Shown in pieces: positions 4,158 through 6,142 of a DNA stretch of 6,142 bases (positions within the stretch are counted from its first letter, which is position 1; every line of letters starts with the position of its first letter). Where the stretch lies: positions 1 through 6,142 of the forward strand of contig CAZJMK010000108.1 of NCBI GenBank assembly GCA_964547135.1, read 5' to 3'. Made by a program: the position numbers and the translations under genes. The notes under the pieces are model-generated. The model searched no databases. It saw only the letters and a program-made list of their open reading frames with translations, and was not told where the DNA came from. The stretch is from JAJXSS01 sp964547135 (GTDB lineage Bacteria; Planctomycetota; Phycisphaerae; Phycisphaerales; Phycisphaeraceae).

Positions 4158-5381
4158 ATGCTCATGGACGAGGCAAGCTGGTTGGAAATCGACCATTCAA
4201 GGCTCATCGCCAACCTCAACCAGTGGCGGGCCTTGGTCAACCCTGTAACCGACAAAAAAACCCCGTGCCGAAAAGTCAAAGTATGTGCGGTGGTCAAGGC
4301 CAATGCGTACGGACTTGGCGCGGTGATGATCGCCAAACACCTGCAACAAGCCGGGGTCGATTTTCTGGCGGTGTATTCGCCGGCTCAGGCCACGGAATTA
4401 TTGGAAGCCGGTATCACCACACCCCTGCTCGTCCTCATGCCGCTGCCTCCGGAAGCTCATCACGCTGCACCGGGTTGGTCAGCCACCGACTCATTGCAAC
4501 AAGCGATTGTACAGGGACGGCTGCACCTGGTGATCAATGAACCGGGGCATGTGCTCACCGCCGTGCATTTGGCAAAACAATACGGCGGTCGTGTGCCGGT
4601 GCATGTGCACATCGACACGGGCATGTGTCGCGGGGGGTTGTCGTCTGCTCAAGTGGGTGGTGTGCTTGAATTGTTGCGCTCATTCCCTGAGGCGCCCATC
4701 GCGGGGGTGATGTCGCACCTGGCCACGGCTCACACCGATGGTTCATTCGATGACCGGCAACGGCAACGGTTTTTACAGGTGGTCAATGAACACCCCGCAT
4801 TGCAGCAGCCGGGGGTCATGAAACACCTGGCGGCCACGGCGGGGGCGTGTCGCGGGGTTGATTACCATTTCGACATGGTGCGTATCGGGCTGGGCATGTG
4901 GGGTTACGGACCTGATTTGCTGACCCATGGGCATGCGGCAGAGGCGATGACCTTGCAGCCGGTGGTGCGCTGGCGCAGTCGGGTGGTGCATGTGCAGCGT
5001 TACCCGATGGGCGAAACGGTGGGGTATGGCCGAACCTATCAACTCCAGCGCGACAGTGTGCTGGGGGTGGTGCCGGCTGGGTATGGCGATGGTTACCCAC
5101 TGTCGCTGTCGAATGCCGGGCAGGTGATGGTGGCGATAAACAACACATGGCATACGCAGCCGGTGTTGGGTCGGGTGAGTATGGACCAATTGGTGATTGA
5201 TTTGACGGAGTTGCCGGATACCAAGCCGGGCGTGTTGGTGGAGTTGCTCAGTGCGGAGAAGGGTTCGCCGTGTGCGTTACCGAACGTGGCGGCACGGGCG
5301 GGCAGTTCGGAATATGAAATCATGTGCCGATTGTCGCCGCGGTTGGCAAGGCTTGCCACGTGCTTTGAAACGGATTGGTAA
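4158..5381 (+). CDS. alr: Alanine racemase (407 aa)
   Basis: A PLP enzyme that interconverts L- and D-alanine, supplying D-alanine for peptidoglycan. The N-terminal barrel starts WLEIDHSRLIANL. Lys47 in VVKANAYGLG is the PLP lysine, and Tyr51 of the same motif is a phosphate contact. HIDTGMCRGG (151-160) carries the conserved Arg158. VRIGLGMWGYGP (241-252) follows. The catalytic Tyr309 lies in PAGYGDGYP, GRVSMDQ (338-344) has the conserved Met-Asp-Gln, and EYEIMCRLSPRLAR is the usual C-terminal end. The segment QGRLHLVINEP resembles planctomycete enzymes as I recall them. Oddities: the usual Asn-Ser pair of the 'HxANSA' phosphate-binding turn is Ala-Thr here (HLAATAG, 223-229), and the length is at the long end for the family. 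ATG 4158 or the in-frame ATG 4164 could be the start; neither has a good Shine-Dalgarno site. Base use goes from C-rich early to G-rich late in the gene. Confidence 0.95.
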   Translation: MLMDEASWLEIDHSRLIANLNQWRALVNPVTDKKTPCRKVKVCAVVKANAYGLGAVMIAKHLQQAGVDFLAVYSPAQATELLEAGITTPLLVLMPLPPEAHHAAPGWSATDSLQQAIVQGRLHLVINEPGHVLTAVHLAKQYGGRVPVHVHIDTGMCRGGLSSAQVGGVLELLRSFPEAPIAGVMSHLATAHTDGSFDDRQRQRFLQVVNEHPALQQPGVMKHLAATAGACRGVDYHFDMVRIGLGMWGYGPDLLTHGHAAEAMTLQPVVRWRSRVVHVQRYPMGETVGYGRTYQLQRDSVLGVVPAGYGDGYPLSLSNAGQVMVAINNTWHTQPVLGRVSMDQLVIDLTELPDTKPGVLVELLSAEKGSPCALPNVAARAGSSEYEIMCRLSPRLARLATCFETDW

Positions 5382-5393
5382 GCACCTTCGAAC

Positions 5394-5419
5394 GTTAGCG
5401 CCGCGATTGATCGCGTCTG
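5394..5419 (+). repeat. Hairpin repeat B, copy 3
   Basis: Stem CGCGAT, loop TG, ATCGCG (5402-5415), after GTTAGCGC and before TCTG. It starts 12 bases past the alr stop and pairs with the inverted copy at 5557-5582 at 24 of 26 positions. No T-run follows, so it is not a classic terminator, although it could stop exonucleases or transcripts. Confidence 0.77.
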
Positions 5420-5448
5420 ATTGGTGATTTGGTGATCTTTGATGCCTG
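5420..5448. repeat. GGTGAT-rich spacer
   Basis: ATTGGTGATTTGGTGATC contains two tandem copies of TTGGTGAT (5421-5428 and 5430-5437, one base apart) between hairpins B and C. Its arm of the large palindrome is longer than the other because of this insert. I see no further function. Confidence 0.4.
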
Positions 5449-5474
5449 ATGTGGCACCGCCGCCCTCGGCGGTG
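5449..5474 (+). repeat. Hairpin repeat C, copy 1
   Basis: GATGTGG (5447-5453 region) leads into the stem CACCGCC (5455-5461), loop GCCCTC, GGCGGTG (5468-5474). The inverted copy at 5527-5555 has the same plan with two stem pairs changed on both sides. Confidence 0.72.
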
Positions 5475-5487
5475 AGGTTGACAAAGC

Positions 5488-5504
5488 GGCGGATGGTATC
5501 CGCC
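5488..5504. repeat. Central hairpin of the nested palindrome
   Basis: A perfect 7-bp stem, GGCGGAT (5488-5494) with ATCCGCC (5498-5504), closes a 3-base loop. It lies near the middle between the two C hairpins. Confidence 0.6.
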
Positions 5505-5526
5505 GATGCCATCGACGGCTTTATTC

Positions 5527-5555
5527 GCCCAGCCGGGGGCGGCTGGGCCACATTC
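5527..5555 (-). repeat. Hairpin repeat C, copy 2 (inverted)
   Basis: Stem GCCCAGCC (5527-5534), loop GGGGGC, GGCTGGGC (5541-5548), then CCACATTC. Read on the minus strand it is ATGTGG, a 7-bp core stem, and loop GCCCCC, against loop GCCCTC in copy 1. Two base pairs differ from copy 1 with pairing kept. Confidence 0.72.
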
Positions 5556-5556
5556 A

Positions 5557-5582
5557 CAGACGCGACAAATCGCGGCGCTAAC
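5557..5582 (-). repeat. Hairpin repeat B, copy 4 (inverted)
   Basis: On the minus strand it starts GTTAGCGC and ends CGCGTCTG. The last stem pair is a T-G wobble, intermediate between the T-A of copy 3 and the C-G of copy 2. With repeat A at 5589-5616 it forms an inverted version of 4025-4081 on the other side of alr. Confidence 0.77.
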
Positions 5583-5588
5583 CCAGAA

Positions 5589-5616
5589 CGCCGACGCAAA
5601 GCGCCCGCGCTAAACA
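5589..5616 (-). repeat. Hairpin repeat A, copy 2 (inverted)
   Basis: Matches 4025-4052 on the opposite strand at 26 of 28 bases, with stem GGCGC-TTT-GCGTC read on the minus strand. It is separated from hairpin B by six bases, against five in the other copy. Confidence 0.72.
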
Positions 5617-5624
5617 TTTTGAAT

Positions 5625-5660
5625 CACTTGATCACTTGACCACTTCTTCAAATACCCAAG
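5625..5660 (-). repeat. Gene-end word (copy 5) with remnant of the CCAAGCC repeat
   Basis: Read on the minus strand, 5651-5660 is CTTGGGTATT, the same ten bases that end the CCAAGCC repeats. It is followed by GAAGTGGTCAAGTG (5646-5633), one base different from copies 1 and 2, and a further ATCAAGTG half unit. It begins 24 bases past the pseudopilin stop codon, in the same strand sense as that gene. Confidence 0.5.
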
Positions 5661-5670
5661 GTGATCCGCA

Positions 5671-6142
5671 TCAATACAACAGCGACAGGGCCGAATCGTT
5701 GGCGCGGAAGATGCCGGAGCTTGCGTTGTAGTGCCAATGGCTGGTGCCGACGTCGCCGTTGCCGATCAGGGGCAGGGTTTCCCGCACTTTGGGATTACGC
5801 GGCACGGAAAGCAGGTAAGGCCCATGCGGGTAGGCAGCCGAACCCGGGGCGGTGCCTTCGGGGGCGACATCGCCGTTGGCGTTGGTCGGACGGGTCATCA
5901 CGGCTTCGAACGTGTCAAAGGGCGGGTATTCACTGTGGTGCTCTTTGTAGAGTTCCAGTTGGATGCGGATGCGGTGCAGGTCCATGCGCGTCGAACTTTC
6001 CTGCGAGGCCTGCGTGGCATCACTGAATTGGGGAATGACGATCGCGGCGAGAATACCCAGTATCACCACGACGATGAGTATTTCAACGAGGGTGAAACCA
6101 TGTAGGGGCCTGGGGCGGCACAATGAACGTGTGTGTTCATGG
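5671..6142 (-). CDS. Type II secretion / type IV pilus-like pseudopilin, GspG-like (start at or beyond the right edge)
   Basis: A prepilin-type protein expected to be processed by prepilin peptidase and inserted in the inner membrane as part of a pseudopilus. The cleavage site is LHG|FTLVE, followed by the conserved Glu at mature position 5 and a hydrophobic helix (EILIVVVILGILAAIVIP). The helix continues as an amphipathic stretch (SSTRMDLHRIRIQLELYKEH), then SEYPPFDTFEAVM, which resembles the GspG 'YPT...GL..L' region. The C-terminal part has GPYLLSVPRNP and HWHYNASSGIFRAN, typical of small planctomycete pseudopilins. The stop is TGA at 5671-5673. Within the window the only in-frame start is TTG at 6123; the frame stays open to the edge as HEHTRSLCRPRPLHG, a plausible basic leader. 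The true start is therefore probably just outside, and the gene is treated as partial. Confidence 0.88.
   Translation of the reverse strand, partial: HEHTRSLCRPRPLHGFTLVEILIVVVILGILAAIVIPQFSDATQASQESSTRMDLHRIRIQLELYKEHHSEYPPFDTFEAVMTRPTNANGDVAPEGTAPGSAAYPHGPYLLSVPRNPKVRETLPLIGNGDVGTSHWHYNASSGIFRANDSALSLLY

Noticed and set aside
5394..5419. Rho-independent terminator of alr
   Set aside because: The stem has a 2-base loop and is followed by TCTGATTGG, with no T-run.
961..5616. Complete insertion sequence or phage remnant
   Set aside because: No transposase, integrase or phage-like protein in any frame; only short non-coding repeats.
5093..5617. Leftward 174-codon frame over the alr 3' end and the nested palindrome
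   Set aside because: Its N-terminal half is repeat DNA and the rest is antisense to conserved alr motifs.
2275..5646. CRISPR array
   Set aside because: The repeats are few, inverted, unevenly spaced and of several families; no regular spacers or cas genes.

Overview
The window looks like chromosomal DNA of a moderately GC-rich bacterium. A member of Planctomycetota (Phycisphaerae or a relative) is the most likely source. The clues are a short GspG-like pseudopilin with a long uniform hydrophobic N-terminus, a rhomboid protease that probably starts MGWQDRDYY and carries a soluble helical tail, a planctomycete-style alanine racemase, weak use of Shine-Dalgarno sites, and intergenic DNA crowded with hairpin repeats. 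The lineage call is inference from remembered family resemblance; no marker gene is present. There is no transposase, phage gene, tRNA, rRNA or CRISPR array.

Layout. A small conserved-looking protein gene runs leftward (72-266). Facing away from it is a gene for a C-terminally anchored membrane protein (520-915). An aldo/keto reductase follows (1051-2121). Then comes a probable two-gene operon of a NUDIX hydrolase of the ADP-ribose pyrophosphatase type (2350-2886) and a rhomboid intramembrane protease (2911-3861). Next is alanine racemase, alr (4158-5381). A type II secretion/type IV pilus-like pseudopilin (5671 to the right edge) runs leftward, convergent with alr. These are mostly separate housekeeping or envelope functions (D-alanine for peptidoglycan, membrane proteolysis, nucleotide-sugar clean-up, redox, secretion); they do not form one pathway.

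The unusual part is the space between genes. Nearly every gap (267-519, 916-1050, 2122-2349, 3862-4157, 5382-5670) is tiled with short, structured repeats that recur inside this 6 kb in both orientations: a cloverleaf-like element (2 copies), hairpin B (4 copies), hairpin A (2), hairpin C (2), a CCAAGCC/GGCTTGG hairpin (2 plus a remnant) and a 14-base AAGTGG-type word (5). Several copies differ by compensatory changes in their stems, so the fold seems to be conserved rather than only the sequence. One A+B pair flanks alr as inverted repeats, and B-C-C'-B' forms a large nested palindrome downstream of alr. The 14-base word lies at or just past the 3' end of four genes and supplies the last four codons and the stop of the aldo/keto reductase.

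Two genes (520 and 2350) have TACAAT exactly six bases before ATG, the geometry expected for leaderless transcripts. The leftward gene at 266 has a normal AGGAG ribosome binding site, and the rhomboid gene has a purine-rich one at its second ATG.

Region 1-71 is the 3' flank of the leftward small gene; I see nothing recognisable in it. In 267-430 I see only the ribosome binding site of that gene and no convincing promoter.
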